Source: an uncultured Bacteroidales bacterium (GTDB taxonomy: Bacteria > Bacteroidota > Bacteroidia > Bacteroidales > UBA932). From it: a stretch of DNA of 35,450 nucleotides. The position numbers and the translations under genes were made by a program. The notes under the pieces were generated by a model. It ran no database searches. It was not told the DNA's origin and saw only the letters and a list, made by a program, of their open reading frames with translations. The stretch covers positions 1 through 35,450 of the forward strand of contig CALVDI010000021.1 of the NCBI GenBank assembly GCA_944326225.1, written 5' to 3'. Positions 17,637-25,379 of this stretch are shown here, in pieces. Position 1 is the stretch's first letter; every line of letters begins with the position of its first letter.

Positions 17637-19076
17637 TTATTCGTGCCCGTAGCTGCTGCCGTCAAAGCAGTGCGTGCATATCATCTCCTTGGGGAGTCCT
17701 ATCGCGGAGACAAGATTCTCTATGGAGTTGAATTTCAGGGACGCCACATTGACTTCCTTCTTGATGTAGTCTACCATGGCGGCATATTCCGGAGTGTCGT
17801 TGCGGACGTATTTGCCTAGATTTTTGTCGTGAGCGCCCTCGTTCTTGAGTATGAAGCGGCGGGCTATCAGTTCCAGCGGTGTCCTGGACTCGGAGAAGTT
17901 GATGAACTCGCAGGGATATACCAGAGGAGGACAGCTTATGCGCACATGAACTTCCTTTGCTCCGTAGTCATAGAGGTTGCGGACATTGTTGCGCAGCTGG
18001 GTGCCTCGGACGATGGAGTCGTCGCAGAAGACCGGTTTGTGGTTCTTGAGTATGGCTCCGTTGGGTATCAGTTTCATCTTGGCTACCAGGTTTCTTCTCT
18101 CCTGGCTGGTGGGAGTGAAGCTGCGGGGCCAGGTGGGGGTGTATTTTACGTAACCGTTGCGGAATGGTACGCCTTTTCCGTCAGAGTATCCTATGGCCAT
18201 GCAGGTCCCGGAGTCGGGAATCGAGCATACGGTGTCCATCTCTGAATCATCCTCCTGAGCCAGTTTGTATCCCAGTTTGTAGCGGACCTCGTCCACGTTG
18301 ATGTTCTCGTAGGAACTGGCCGGATAGCCGTAATAAATCCACAGGAAGGAGCAGATCTGCATCTTTTTCTTGGGCTTTACTATCTGCTCGAACCCGTCGG
18401 CCGTCAGTTTTACGGCCTCGCCCGGGCCAATGATGTATTCTTCCTTGTATCCGAGATTGGGAAACGCACAGGTCTCGGATGTCACTGCATGGGCCAGTTC
18501 TTTCTCACCGTTCTCGTCCACTGCCTCTTTCCGGCCGATAATCAAGGGAGTCCTTCCATAAAGGTCTCTGCTGGCTATGATGCAGTTTTCGGTCATGATG
18601 AGGAAGGAGCATGAGCCTTTGATCTTCTGCTGTACAGACTCAATGCCTTCATCAAACGAGGCTGAGCAGGTGATGATCTGGGCTATCAGTTCAGTGGGAT
18701 TGGTCTTTCCGGAACTCAGTTCGGTAAAGTTCTTGTTCTGGGAGAGCATTTCTTTCTCCAGAGAGTCTATGTTGCATATCTTGCCGACGGTGACGATGGC
18801 GAACCGTCCCAGATGCGAGTTGACAACAATAGGCTGGGCGTCAGTGTCGCTGATGACACCTATGCCGATATTTCCGGTATATTTGGAAAGATCGTCCTCA
18901 AATTTCACTCTGAAATAAGAGTTTTCCAAAGAATGGATGTCCCTGGCGAAGATGCCGTCACCGTTGTAGACCGCCATACCGCCCCTGCGGGTACCGAGAT
19001 GCGAGTGATAGTCTACTCCGTAGAAGAGGTCGTTTCTGCATTTTTTTGTGGAGATGACTCCGAAAATTCCTCCCAT
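17637..19076 (-). CDS. PurF-like amidophosphoribosyltransferase homologue lacking the glutaminase cysteine
   Basis: PurF makes 5-phosphoribosylamine from PRPP, using ammonia released from glutamine by an N-terminal Cys. This 479-residue homologue has the Ntn-hydrolase-like N-terminal half (about 1-235) and the phosphoribosyltransferase half with an intact PRPP loop FCDDSIVRGT (350-359). Its N-terminus is MGGIFG, whereas canonical enzymes have MCGI, so the nucleophile is Gly. Four cysteines at positions equivalent to the Fe-S ligands of Bacillus PurF remain: C242, C389, C467 and C470 (CTHC). It may be an ammonia-dependent enzyme, a subunit or a regulator. No other pur genes are adjacent. It has its own promoter at 19103-19134. 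Confidence 0.88.
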   Translation of the reverse strand: MGGIFGVISTKKCRNDLFYGVDYHSHLGTRRGGMAVYNGDGIFARDIHSLENSYFRVKFEDDLSKYTGNIGIGVISDTDAQPIVVNSHLGRFAIVTVGKICNIDSLEKEMLSQNKNFTELSSGKTNPTELIAQIITCSASFDEGIESVQQKIKGSCSFLIMTENCIIASRDLYGRTPLIIGRKEAVDENGEKELAHAVTSETCAFPNLGYKEEYIIGPGEAVKLTADGFEQIVKPKKKMQICSFLWIYYGYPASSYENINVDEVRYKLGYKLAQEDDSEMDTVCSIPDSGTCMAIGYSDGKGVPFRNGYVKYTPTWPRSFTPTSQERRNLVAKMKLIPNGAILKNHKPVFCDDSIVRGTQLRNNVRNLYDYGAKEVHVRISCPPLVYPCEFINFSESRTPLELIARRFILKNEGAHDKNLGKYVRNDTPEYAAMVDYIKKEVNVASLKFNSIENLVSAIGLPKEMICTHCFDGSSYGHE

Positions 19077-19102
19077 AGATGTGTGTCGTTAAATTATGCC
19101 CG

Positions 19103-19134
19103 CAAATATACCGCGTTTCCGTGACTTTGTGCAA
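19103..19134 (-). promoter_or_regulatory. Promoter of the PurF-like gene
   Basis: On the minus strand TTG (19132-19134) is followed after 21 bases by TATATTTG (19103-19110), 26 bases before the ATG. It lies in the 85-bp gap after comEC, so the PurF-like gene need not depend on comEC transcription. Confidence 0.8.
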
Positions 19135-19161
19135 TAAAATTTATGTTTTTTGGAATCCGCA

Positions 19162-20544
19162 TTATAAGTTGCTGATAGTGGCGTTTATGCGTATGAAAAG
19201 CTCTATGGCCAGCTCCAGGAGACGGCCTGGAAGTGCGAGTATGACGTTGGCGGTATCCTGAATAATCAGGACTGCGGGTATGAGCAGCATCGCGATGCTC
19301 ACTATCGGGGAACAGAGCAGGTTGGCCAGCAGGGAGTAGAACGCGAATGTCCCGAAGTGCAGCAGGATTATGGGAGCGGTGGTTGCCTGGCAGGCGATGG
19401 TCATGGCGCAGGCGTCGGCGATCCGTCCCGATATTCTGTTCCGGGTCTTTACTATGGCCCGGAGGTGGGGAAATATCAGGAAGATCGCGGTCATCGCCGC
19501 ATAGGATAGCTGAAAGCTGATCCCTGACGGTGCGGACGGGTCTGCTACGGTGATGATGATTGCGCTTAGAGACAGTGCGTTAAGGCCGTTGCGCCGTCTG
19601 CCTGCCAGGACTCCGGCCTCATAGATGCTGAACATCACGGCCGCTCTGAGTATTGACACGCCGCATCCGGTGAATATGGTGAAAGCCCATAAGGCCGCGA
19701 TGATGACAGTGGAACGGATGCGTTTGGTCGTCGGGGAGTTCCCGACCAGTGCAAGCAGCTTCAGCAGCAGGCCGTAGAGCAGTCCCAGATGCATCCCTGA
19801 CAGGGCCAGCAGATGAATTGCACCGCTCTGCCGGAAACTTTCCTCTATTCCGGGTGGTATCTCGTCCTGATATCCGTATGCCAGGGCTTTCACTACAGCG
19901 CGTATCCGGGCCATATCTTCGGAAGGCATGGCGGAGTCAATGGCAGCGGAGAATTTCCATCTCAGCCTTGCCGGAAGCGTCCGCAGGGGGGGAGTGCCGT
20001 TCTTCAGAACTTCCAGGGAGGAGTTTCTTCCGAAAAAGCAGGTGTAGAAGACACCCCTCTCTTCCATGTATCTCCGGTAATCGAAATCCCCGGTGAAATT
20101 TTCCACTCTGGAACATCTTACGGTGGCATTCACGGTGTCTCCGGGCATCCATACCGTCGTGTCCGGGATATTATATATAATGGTGTTCTCGTTTCCCAGG
20201 GACAATTCCAGAAATGGTCTGCCGGATGAGGACCGCCCTCCGTCGGTGATGATGCCCCGGATGCGGATGCTCCGGCAGTCTCTCAGCCTCGAGCTCCGCA
20301 CGTCGGGGCGCATTGTCTCCATGCAGGAGTATCCCGAGACTCCCAGCATATAGAAAACCAGGATGCTCAGCCGGGGATATTTTATGCAGGGAAGCAGCAT
20401 TACGGCTGAAAGTGCTGTCGTGGAGAGGGCTATGGCCGCCGGTATCCATGAGCCGGCAGGGCAGCCGCTGCATAGACGGACCGCCGTCAGATTGCCTGCG
20501 ACGAAGAGCGTCGCAGCCGTAAAAAGAAACATCTCCCTCCTCAT
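19162..20544 (-). CDS. comEC: ComEC/Rec2-family competence protein, short form
   Basis: ComEC forms the inner-membrane channel for single-stranded DNA uptake. The 460-residue product has N-terminal hydrophobic helices, a soluble DUF4131/OB-like region (about 85-185, including NFTGDFDYRRYMEERGV), and the Competence membrane domain starting near 215 with LLALSGMHLGLLYG and GCGVSILRAAVMF. The C-terminal metallo-beta-lactamase-like nuclease domain of long ComEC proteins is absent. The gene ends cleanly, without frameshift remnants downstream. Whether the cell is naturally competent cannot be told. The start MRREMFLF directly precedes the first membrane helix. Confidence 0.9.
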   Translation of the reverse strand: MRREMFLFTAATLFVAGNLTAVRLCSGCPAGSWIPAAIALSTTALSAVMLLPCIKYPRLSILVFYMLGVSGYSCMETMRPDVRSSRLRDCRSIRIRGIITDGGRSSSGRPFLELSLGNENTIIYNIPDTTVWMPGDTVNATVRCSRVENFTGDFDYRRYMEERGVFYTCFFGRNSSLEVLKNGTPPLRTLPARLRWKFSAAIDSAMPSEDMARIRAVVKALAYGYQDEIPPGIEESFRQSGAIHLLALSGMHLGLLYGLLLKLLALVGNSPTTKRIRSTVIIAALWAFTIFTGCGVSILRAAVMFSIYEAGVLAGRRRNGLNALSLSAIIITVADPSAPSGISFQLSYAAMTAIFLIFPHLRAIVKTRNRISGRIADACAMTIACQATTAPIILLHFGTFAFYSLLANLLCSPIVSIAMLLIPAVLIIQDTANVILALPGRLLELAIELFIRINATISNL

Positions 20545-20612
20545 GCTTTCTGCACATTTTCAGTATTTGACTGCAAGGTAATAATTGTTTAGGGAAATTC
20601 CTATTTTATGTA

Positions 20613-20620
20613 TAACTTTG
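20613..20620 (+). promoter_or_regulatory. -7 element of the ackA-ptb-buk operon
   Basis: TAACTTTG is a perfect TAnnTTTG match 37 bases before the ackA ATG, giving a leader of about 30 bases. The upstream element is poor (a GTTTAG about 20 bases upstream). Confidence 0.65.
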
Positions 20621-20657
20621 CAGGATTGTTGGAATAATTTTAACAAATAAAAATATT

Positions 20658-21866
20658 ATGATAGTATTGGTAATCAACTGCGGAAGCTCATCGCTGAAGT
20701 ATCAGGTCCTCGACATGAGGAGCGACAACGACTACACTCTTCTGGCCAAGGGCCTTGTGGAGAGAATAGGACTGGAAATGGGTGAGGTGACACACCGCCC
20801 TTCAGGCAAGGACAAACTGGTCATCTCCAAGCCTGTCCCCGATCATACGGAAGGTATCAAGTCAGTCCTGGGGCTTCTGACGGATCCCGGGCACGGAGTC
20901 CTGAAGTCTCTCGACCAGATAGAGGCCGTAGGTCACAGGGTTGCCCACGGCGGCGAGCTGTTCCCGGAATCCTGCGTGGTAGACGACAAGGTGATGGAGG
21001 GCATCAGGAGCCTGTGCGAACTGGCCCCCCTGCACAATCCCGCCAATCTGCTCGGCATAGAGGCAGTGAAGAAGTTGCTGCCCCAGGTGCCTCAGGTGGC
21101 GGTGTTCGATACATCGTTCCATCAGACCATGCCTGACTATGCATATATGTACGCTATCCCGTATGAGTGCTATGAGAAACTTCATGTGCGCCGTTACGGA
21201 TTCCACGGAACCAGTCACAAGTTCGTGGCTCACAGGGCATGTGAGTTCCTCGGTATGGATATCAATGATTCTAGGATAGTGACCTGCCATCTCGGTAACG
21301 GTGGATCGGTGACCGCTGTGCTCAACGGCAAGTCTGTGGACACCTCCATGGGCTTTACTCCCGTAGAGGGTGTTGTCATGGGTACCCGCTGCGGCAACAT
21401 CGATGCCGGTGCGGTGACTTACCTGCAGGATAAGCTGGGCCTCGACGTGGACGGCATCACCAAGCTGCTGAACAAGAAGAGCGGCTTTCTGGGTGTGTCC
21501 GGAGTCTCCTCGGACTGCCGTGACATAGTAAGCGCCTATGAGAACGGCAACTACAGAGCTGGACTTTCTCTCAATATGTTCTATCACAGCGTCCGCAAAT
21601 ATATCGGTGCCTACAGCGCCGTCATGGGCGGCCTGGACGTTATCGTCTTTACCGGCGGCATCGGTGAGAATGACTGCGAGGCCCGTAAGGAGATATGCTC
21701 GACCCTCGGCTTCCTCGGAGTGGATTTCGACGAGGCTGCCAACAAGGGTGTGCGCGGAGAGGACAAGCTCCTTACCAAGGCGGGCTCCAGGGTGAAGGTA
21801 CTGACTCTCTCCACCAATGAGGAACTGGTGATAGCCCGTGATACCATGAATCTTACACGCAAATAA
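20658..21866 (+). CDS. ackA: Acetate kinase
   Basis: AckA interconverts acetyl phosphate plus ADP with acetate plus ATP, the energy-yielding last step of acetate formation. The 402-residue protein is full length and shows the ASKHA-fold signatures INCGSSSLKYQ (6-16), GHRVAHGG, RRYGFHGTSH, and TGGIGEN near the C-terminus. It is the first gene of a tight plus-strand operon; ptb starts 23 bp after its stop. Codon use is rich in C-ending codons, like the next two genes, suggesting high expression. The usual partner pta is not in the window. Confidence 0.97.
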   Translation: MIVLVINCGSSSLKYQVLDMRSDNDYTLLAKGLVERIGLEMGEVTHRPSGKDKLVISKPVPDHTEGIKSVLGLLTDPGHGVLKSLDQIEAVGHRVAHGGELFPESCVVDDKVMEGIRSLCELAPLHNPANLLGIEAVKKLLPQVPQVAVFDTSFHQTMPDYAYMYAIPYECYEKLHVRRYGFHGTSHKFVAHRACEFLGMDINDSRIVTCHLGNGGSVTAVLNGKSVDTSMGFTPVEGVVMGTRCGNIDAGAVTYLQDKLGLDVDGITKLLNKKSGFLGVSGVSSDCRDIVSAYENGNYRAGLSLNMFYHSVRKYIGAYSAVMGGLDVIVFTGGIGENDCEARKEICSTLGFLGVDFDEAANKGVRGEDKLLTKAGSRVKVLTLSTNEELVIARDTMNLTRK

Positions 21867-21889
21867 CAAAATATCAACCTTATAAAATC

Positions 21890-22795
21890 ATGATTACAAA
21901 TTTTGAACAGATTTACGAACTTCTTCGTTCGAAGACCAGAAAGCGTCTGATCGCGGCCTGGGCCGTAGATGACCACACTATCACAGCAGCCTACAAGGCA
22001 GTGCAGCTCGGTATCGTAGATGCAACCCTCGTAGGTGATGTGAACATGATTAAGAAAGTATGCGAGGCCGAGAAGATTGACCCCACCGTATTTACCATCA
22101 TCAACAATGACAATGAACTCGCCTCCATCGCACAGGCAGTCCTTATGGTACGTGAGGGACAGGGCGACATCCTGATGAAGGGTCTCTGCTCCACTGACAA
22201 GTACATGAGGGGTATCCTCAACAAGGAAAAAGGTCTGCTTCCTCCCAAGGCCGTTCTCAGCCACGTGTGCGTGCTGTCCAACCCCAATTACCACAAGCTC
22301 GTTGTCCTCGGTGACATGGCCGTGATACCTCTTCCTGAACTCAATCAGAAAGTCGCTATCGTAAAATATCTGGTCAACACCGCCAAGGCTCTTCAGATCG
22401 AGAAACCGAAGGTTGCCCTGCTCGCAGCTACCGAGCAGATGCTACCCGGTATGCAGGCCTGCGTGGATGCAGCCATCATCTCCAAGATGATTGACCGCGG
22501 ACAGATTCCCGGATGCGTAGGCGACGGCCCTCTCGCCCTCGACGTGGCCATCTCCAAGGAGGCCGTCGAGATCAAGAAGCTCGTCAGCCCCGTGGCCGGC
22601 GACGCAGACTGTCTCCTCTTCCCCAACATCGAATCAGCCAACACATTCTACAAGGTCAACTCTCAGCTCTGCAAGGGCGTGAAACAGGCTGCCATCGTAG
22701 CCGGAGCCATGGCTCCCTGCGTGCTCTCAAGCCGTGCCGACAGCATAGAGACCAAGTTGAACTCCATCGCCCTCGCGGCCTTAACAGCTAAATAG
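21890..22795 (+). CDS. ptb: Phosphate butyryltransferase (phosphotransacylase family)
   Basis: Ptb converts butyryl-CoA and phosphate to butyryl phosphate and CoA; family members also accept isobutyryl-, isovaleryl- and similar CoA esters. The 301-residue length and motifs such as GILMKGLCSTDKYMRG-type loop (DILMKGLCSTDKYMRGIL), LSHVCVLSNPNYHKL, ATEQMLPGMQACVDAA and the C-terminal GDADCLLFPNIESAN segment place it in the PTA_PTB family on the Ptb rather than the longer Pta side. It is followed after 8 bp by buk, the kinase of the same pathway. No butyryl-CoA synthesis genes are nearby, so the acyl group is uncertain. Confidence 0.93.
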   Translation: MITNFEQIYELLRSKTRKRLIAAWAVDDHTITAAYKAVQLGIVDATLVGDVNMIKKVCEAEKIDPTVFTIINNDNELASIAQAVLMVREGQGDILMKGLCSTDKYMRGILNKEKGLLPPKAVLSHVCVLSNPNYHKLVVLGDMAVIPLPELNQKVAIVKYLVNTAKALQIEKPKVALLAATEQMLPGMQACVDAAIISKMIDRGQIPGCVGDGPLALDVAISKEAVEIKKLVSPVAGDADCLLFPNIESANTFYKVNSQLCKGVKQAAIVAGAMAPCVLSSRADSIETKLNSIALAALTAK

Positions 22796-22803
22796 TCCCG
22801 GGC

Positions 22804-23871
22804 ATGGCGTATATATTGGCAATCAACCCCGGTTCGACATCGACCAAGATATCGCTCTTTGACGGGGCCAAGGAAGTATTTACCAAGACACTCAGACACT
22901 CTGCGGAGGAAATCTCCAAGTACGAGAACGTCATCGACCAGTTCAAGTTCCGTGAGGAGACCATCGTCAAGGCTCTTGAGGACAATGGCGTAAAGCTTGA
23001 GGACATCAAGGTGATAGTGGGCCGCGGCGGTCTGCTCAGACCTATTCCCTCGGGTGTCTATGAGGTCAATGAGGCTATGCTGAAGGATCTCAGCTCTGCC
23101 TGCTACGGTGAGCACGCCAGCAACCTCGGCGGTATCATAGCCAACGAGCTTGCTTCCAGAATCAAGGGGTGCAAGGCGTATATCGCCGACCCAGTGGTGG
23201 TGGACGAGCTCTGCGACGTTGCGCGTATCGGCGGTCATCCCATGTTTCCCAGGATATCCATCTTCCATGCCCTGAACCATAAGGCCATCGCGAAGATGTA
23301 TGCCAGGGAGATCGGAAAGGAGTACGGTGATCTCAACCTGGTCGTAGTCCACATGGGCGGCGGCGTGTCCGTTGCGGCTCACAGCAAGGGCAAGGTGGTG
23401 GACGTGAACAATGCCCTCTACGGAGAAGGTCCTTTCAGCCCCGAGCGTACAGGCGGTATCGCGGCCATGCAGCTGGCCGATGCCTGCTACAGCGGCAAGT
23501 ATACGCTGGCGGAGATGAAGAAGATCATCTCCGGCAAAGGCGGTGTGGTGGCCCACCTCGGTACCAACTCCTTTAAGGAGGTCGAGGACCGTGTGGCGGC
23601 AGGTGACAAGGAAGCCAAGCTCATAGCCGACGCATTCATATACAACGTGGCCAAGGCTATCGGCGGTATGGCAGCGGCCCTTTCCGGAAAGGTGGACGCC
23701 ATCCTGCTTACAGGTGGCATCGCTTACGGCAAGGAGATGATGCAGCAGCTGGCCGACATGGTGTCGTTCATCGCTCCGGTGAAGGTATATCCCGGAGAGG
23801 ATGAGATGGCTGCGCTTGCCGGCAATGCCCTCGCCGTGATGGAAGGACGCGAGGAAGTCAAGACATACTAA
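22804..23871 (+). CDS. buk: Butyrate kinase
   Basis: Buk transfers phosphate from butyryl (or branched acyl) phosphate to ADP, releasing the acid and ATP. The 355-residue protein has the ASKHA signatures INPGSTSTKISLFD (7-20), VGRGGLLRPIPSGVYEVNE, VVHMGGGVSVAAHSKG, PFSPERTGG and LTGGIAYGKEM. With ptb it forms a complete acyl-CoA to acid module in one operon behind ackA. Its TAA stop overlaps the TAG stop of the opposing cstA (CTAA, 23868-23871), leaving no space for a terminator. Confidence 0.96.
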   Translation: MAYILAINPGSTSTKISLFDGAKEVFTKTLRHSAEEISKYENVIDQFKFREETIVKALEDNGVKLEDIKVIVGRGGLLRPIPSGVYEVNEAMLKDLSSACYGEHASNLGGIIANELASRIKGCKAYIADPVVVDELCDVARIGGHPMFPRISIFHALNHKAIAKMYAREIGKEYGDLNLVVVHMGGGVSVAAHSKGKVVDVNNALYGEGPFSPERTGGIAAMQLADACYSGKYTLAEMKKIISGKGGVVAHLGTNSFKEVEDRVAAGDKEAKLIADAFIYNVAKAIGGMAAALSGKVDAILLTGGIAYGKEMMQQLADMVSFIAPVKVYPGEDEMAALAGNALAVMEGREEVKTY

Positions 23872-25313
23872 GCTCTTCCGGGGCGTATCTTCCGGGCCCT
23901 TATAAGGAAGAATATAAACAGACCTAAGGCAGCGGCTGTTCCTGTCAGGTAACTTACAGTTGCCGGCAAGAACAGCCCTCCTACATTATAGGGGGCTATC
24001 ATGAAGTAGCATACGCAGACAAATGTCAGGAAGGTGGCCGGAATGGACATGATAAGGTGGTTCTTGCGGTTGTGGACCAAGTAGGCCGCTGCAGTCCACA
24101 GCACGACTGTGGCCAGCACCTGATTGCCTATGCCGACGTATTTCCATATGGTGGAGAAATCCACCTTGCAGAGGATAAATGCCACTACGAAGATGGGAAC
24201 GGCTATGATGAGGCGGTTGCGCATGGGCTTCTGGTTGAACTTCAGTGCGTCGCCGATGGTGAGTCTCAGGCTGCGGAAGGCTGTGTCGCCGGAGGTGATG
24301 GGGCATACGACTACGCCGAGAATCGCTATGACGGCTCCGACCTGACCCAGCCACGACTGGCAGATCTCGTCTACCATGATGGCCGGAGTCTTGCCCGCGT
24401 CGGCTGCGGCGTTGAGGCCATCGGGTCCTCCGAAGTAGGCTATGGCGGCTGTAGCCCATATCATGGCCACTATGCCTTCGGCTATCATCGCTCCGTAGAA
24501 TATGGGCCTGCCGTATTTCTCGTCAGTGATACAGCGGGCCATGATGGGACTCTGGGTGGAGTGAAAGCCTGAGATGGCTCCGCACGAGATGACTACAAAG
24601 AGCATCGGGATGAGGATGTTGGTCTCCGGGTTGGTGTGGAAGTTCCGGAAACTGTCCGCTGTCAGCTCAGTCAGCTGCAGGTCGCCGGAGAATCCCTTTA
24701 CGAGCAGGGCTCCGGCTATGGCTATGGCCATGAAGAGCAGGACGGCTCCGAATATGGGATAGAGCTTGCCGATGATCTTGTCCACCGGGAGCAGGGTCGC
24801 TACTATGTAGTACGCGAATACGATGTAGAGCCAGATGCGCTTGTCCCAGCCGGTGAGGGTGTGCAGCAGGTCTGCCGGGCCGGTGACGAAAGAGACTCCG
24901 ACGGCAATCAGTATGAAGGCCGAGAAGACAACGAGAAACTTCTTGACGCCCGGACCGAGGTATTTGCCGACCATGTCAGGCAGGCTCATGCCGTCATTGC
25001 GTACCGACAGCATACCTGAGAAAAAGTCGTGTGCAGCACCCATGAATATACAGCCTACTACTATCCAGATGTAGGCCACCGGACCGTAGGCCGCGCCGAG
25101 GATGGCTCCGAAGATGGGACCGAGGCCGGCTATGTTGAGGAACTGTATGATGAAGATCCTCCAGGGCTTCATTTCCTGGTAGTCCACGCCGTCGGCCAGC
25201 CTTTTGGCCGGGGTGGGACGGGCAGATGAGACTCCGAAAAATCTTTCCACGAACTTTCCGTAAGTGAAGTAGCCTATGATCAGGGCTGCGAGACATGCGA
25301 TAAAAGTAATCAT
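23868..25313 (-). CDS. cstA: Carbon starvation protein CstA family (short form)
   Basis: CstA proteins are membrane transporters linked to peptide or pyruvate uptake. The 481-residue product starts MITFIACLAALIIGYFTYG, with the first membrane helix immediately after the start. It contains the family segment FLNIAGLGPIFGAILGAAYGP and about 13 hydrophobic stretches. It is shorter than E. coli CstA (about 700) but matches the compact form common in Bacteroidetes. The reading frame stays open upstream to 26051, across the MATE gene, but that part is charged, non-homologous antisense sequence and is excluded. A -7 element at 25338-25345 supports the start. Confidence 0.93.
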   Translation of the reverse strand: MITFIACLAALIIGYFTYGKFVERFFGVSSARPTPAKRLADGVDYQEMKPWRIFIIQFLNIAGLGPIFGAILGAAYGPVAYIWIVVGCIFMGAAHDFFSGMLSVRNDGMSLPDMVGKYLGPGVKKFLVVFSAFILIAVGVSFVTGPADLLHTLTGWDKRIWLYIVFAYYIVATLLPVDKIIGKLYPIFGAVLLFMAIAIAGALLVKGFSGDLQLTELTADSFRNFHTNPETNILIPMLFVVISCGAISGFHSTQSPIMARCITDEKYGRPIFYGAMIAEGIVAMIWATAAIAYFGGPDGLNAAADAGKTPAIMVDEICQSWLGQVGAVIAILGVVVCPITSGDTAFRSLRLTIGDALKFNQKPMRNRLIIAVPIFVVAFILCKVDFSTIWKYVGIGNQVLATVVLWTAAAYLVHNRKNHLIMSIPATFLTFVCVCYFMIAPYNVGGLFLPATVSYLTGTAAALGLFIFFLIRARKIRPGRA

Positions 25314-25337
25314 CGGTTGAGGAATTAAAAAACGGAG

Positions 25338-25345
25338 CAAAATTA
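25338..25345 (-). promoter_or_regulatory. -7 element of cstA
   Basis: On the minus strand TAATTTTG matches TAnnTTTG and ends 24 bases before the cstA ATG. No clear TTG is found upstream. It is about 22 bp from the oppositely directed MATE element. Confidence 0.55.
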
Positions 25346-25367
25346 AAATTATTCGTGGACATTTGTG

Positions 25368-25375
25368 TAATTTTG
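25368..25375 (+). promoter_or_regulatory. -7 element of the MATE gene; likely leaderless
   Basis: TAATTTTG lies with only 4 bases between it and the ATG at 25380. A start site 5-8 bases downstream would fall on or just after the ATG. The next in-frame Met would remove part of the first membrane helix, so either the transcript is leaderless or another promoter is used. Confidence 0.55.
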
Positions 25376-25379
25376 CGGC

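Noticed and set aside
19162-20544. comEC as a truncated pseudogene
   Set aside because: Only the C-terminal nuclease-like domain is missing; the channel domain is complete, the frame is intact and no remnant of the missing domain follows.
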